In this document: positions 61,471 to 64,000 of the stretch, in pieces
Layout of the letters: every line of letters starts with the position of its first letter
Numbering within the stretch: position 1 is the first letter of the stretch
Notes under the pieces: generated by a model
Told to the model about the DNA's origin: nothing
Databases searched by the model: none
What the model saw: only the letters and a program-made list of their open reading frames with translations
From: Synaphobranchus kaupii
Taxonomy: Eukaryota > Chordata > Actinopteri > Anguilliformes > Synaphobranchidae
Reading direction: 5' to 3'
Assembly (NCBI GenBank): GCA_029718625.1
Contig: CM056380.1
Coordinates: forward strand, 101,308,759-101,372,758
Length of the DNA: 64,000 nt
Position numbers and translations under genes: made by a program

Positions 61471-64000
61471 GACCACATTAAAAATAACTAACCATATTCA
61501 TTTCAAATTTAAAGGAAGCACACTGTAAATAAACACTCAGTGTTATTTTAAACTGTCTTCCAAAACCATATCTGCATTCTGACGAGGAGAGGAAAGATGA
61601 CTAGTTTTACTCCAGACACACCGACCCTCAAGACAGTTGACTCACTTGTGGACCGCACTCATACCACGCCCCTTTATGCAGATTGGCTACTTACCGCACA
61701 GGTTTCAGATATGGTACAAAAATGAGTAATGACAAATGGAGGCTCTGCCATTCGCCCTCTCCAAAAACTCCTGCACCTCAAGAACATTACACCCCCTCTT
61801 CCCGTGGGCCCAAACACCAATGATTTATGGTTACGCAACGCTGCGTGCCTTCAGATGCATTATTTGAGTCAGTTGAGATTTAATTAAGATCACAGCCTCT
61901 AAAATCCCCTTCAAATGAAAATTTACCAAAGACAATGCCCAACACATCCTCGTGCAGACTGTTTCCATTCTGTGCACACCAACAACACAAAACTAATCCT
62001 TGTTTCCATGACGGCAGACATGAGCCCGCAAATTGTGTTGCTTTTTCTTCCGGCTAGTGTTGTTGTCTTTTGTGTGTCAGAAAAGCATGCGCTCAATTAA
62101 TGAGAAAAATGTCAGCAGCTGTCTCATGGGTGCGAATGGACCCAAAATATGCCTGGAACAAACCTGCATGCTTCCGTGTAAACATCTGAATATTGAATAC
62201 AGACGTGCAGTCTGTCCAGATATTTTCTATTTGCCCCAAAACACAATTTACTGTGAGGAATAATGTTTCAATTTTATGCGGTTTCGGATTTTTGCGAAGA
62301 ATTTTGAGGAGTATCAAAAGTTAACATTACAAAATAAAAATCACATTCAGCATCTGTTTAATGTTTACCCTGAATGTGTGTTTACATATTCCAAAATAAA
62401 AGAAAAACCTCCTCATAAAACAATTATTTTTTTGGTACATTACCAAGTTGGAGTACTGTACAGACCAAAAAAATCATTATATGAACCGAAATTCACAGAA
62501 ACTGAACACAACCAAATGCAACAGGAATACAAGTTCTCTGTTCAAAAACATTTTTAGCCTACAAAAGAGGGGAGGCAGCAACAGAAAACAGCTGGGACGT
62601 TTCTGTATCACCGCTAAAGTATTCCCCTGTCTCCACACTACAAAGCAGGGAGAGACTTGTAAAAGATATCCCCGTGCACAAACTTGCTGCCCAGATGCAC
62701 CACTCTCTGGGTTTAGAGTAATATCTGGTTGCCTATGTCATGGTTTAGAAATGACAGGTGCTGGCAGCCCCTCGCTTTGACAGGCCACTGCACAAATAAC
62801 GGCCTTGCCTGAAAGGGCTAATGCACTACTAATGAACAATAAATCAACTTTGATTACAAACTGTCAACCCAATCAGGTCTCACTCCAGCTCTCACAAACT
62901 GCAGACCCTCGCAGCTGCCCGGCAGTACAGTACACACACAGTGTTTAGCTTTAACTTTTCCTCATGTTCGAGTAATTACCTTCGCGCCTCTTCCTGCAAA
63001 AATCCTCTACGCCACGCTCGGAGCGCAACACATGCAAATGATACGTGTCATTTAAATTCCAGCCCAAAGCTGGAGCAACAACGTGGACAGAAAAATAAAA
63101 ATCGTCAATTAAGAGTACTAATGAATCTAAACCAAGGGGGAACAAAAAGAAAAAAAACTGACCCCAAACATTAGAACTGTGTAGATCTTTCAAGCCATGT
63201 ATTACTGTATTACTTGATTAACGCAATTTAAGTCGGAAGGCTCCTGCGGCTTTGCTGTCATTAAAACCGAAACCACCGCAAAGTCAAAAGCCGTCTTTCG
63301 TCTAATACCTTCTTCTTTTTTTTTCTTCTTTTTTTTTGTTGGAAGGGTTAAATTGACCTGGCAAAGAGGGGAAGTTGATTCAGAGTGCTCCAACTGTACC
63401 ACCCATTTCCTGAGAGCTCTACTCCGCTCCTCAACACTGGATTCAGGAAGATTCCGCTGTTGACATTTAGGGTGACTACGCTTAGATTAAACGGCAACAC
63501 TAAGATGGTGTCAAACAGAGCTCTGCTTCCCACTCTCTTAATTTTACACGACAGAGTGACAAGAAAATAACCCCCCCCCCCCCCCCCCCCATCACCTCTC
63601 TGCCCCTCGCCCCTCGCCCCTCGCGATGCTTTTAGGTTCAGCCAGCCTCACACTTCTTACAACCGAAAGGCACGTGCAAATTAACACTTACATGCACTGT
63701 ATTTAGGAAACCTTACGTATGTCAAATTAAAAAAATACATGCATGCAGTTACTGTTAAATGACATGCTCAACACCAGCATGTAGACAAATAATGAACTAC
63801 ATTTACACACACACTGTGTTCACCCTAAACTTTTAATTTAACAAAGCACCAAATCAAACAAACTGCTGCCTTTAGTGCAGTCAAAGATGCAAGGAATACA
63901 AAGCAAACTAAACACAACAGCTATCAAAATAAATATGCCACTAACAAGAAATAAATACGCCACTAACCAGAAATAAATGACCACTAGTAGTACTGATAAA

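Overview
The window is vertebrate nuclear DNA, most likely from a ray-finned fish. The evidence is an intron-rich gene with GT-AG junctions, long (CA)n/(GT)n and (GA)n microsatellites, a Tc1/mariner-type transposon of the kind common in fish, and a fish-type interspersed repeat with a CATTTAGCAGACACTTTTAT motif. No bacterial-style gene organisation is present. I cannot name the species or decide between foxp1a and foxp1b.

One protein-coding gene dominates the window: foxp1, a forkhead transcription factor, on the minus strand. Fifteen coding exons can be placed between 55452 and 18615. They run from the glutamine-rich N-terminal half, through the C2H2 zinc finger, leucine zipper and CtBP-binding motif, to the forkhead domain and the acidic C-terminal tail. 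The first roughly 100 codons and the 5' exons lie beyond the right edge (>64000). Using one of the two alternative exons and discounting two apparent one-base insertions, the exons sum to 1737 nt (579 codons including stop), which fits the family. The forkhead recognition-helix exon is present as a tandem alternative pair: 23396-23517 is the canonical form, and 22851-23020 matches the FOXP1-ES type exon (18/18b in mammals).

Layout: 1 to about 15.7 kb is downstream intergenic DNA with transposon fragments, microsatellites and candidate conserved non-coding DNA. About 15.7-18.6 kb is the probable 3'UTR. From 18.6 to 55.5 kb lie the exons and introns. From 55.5 to 64 kb is the 3' part of a large upstream intron with no exon I can recognise.

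The most unusual structures are these. (1) A minisatellite at 50.88-51.59 kb is built from copies of a foxp1 exon-intron boundary, so it repeats a 5' splice donor at mostly 30-nt, in-frame spacing. (2) A minisatellite at 36.94-38.48 kb exists as three blocks in alternating orientation, forming large inverted repeats. (3) The alternative forkhead exon has a cluster of YGCY motifs just upstream, a poly-C tract just inside its donor intron, and encodes an AT-hook-like RGRPRKY motif. (4) Two +1 homopolymer-like insertions, in the zinc-finger exon and in the exon before the forkhead, break the literal reading frame; assembly error is the most likely cause. All homology statements come from memory of the family, and no search or alignment was run.
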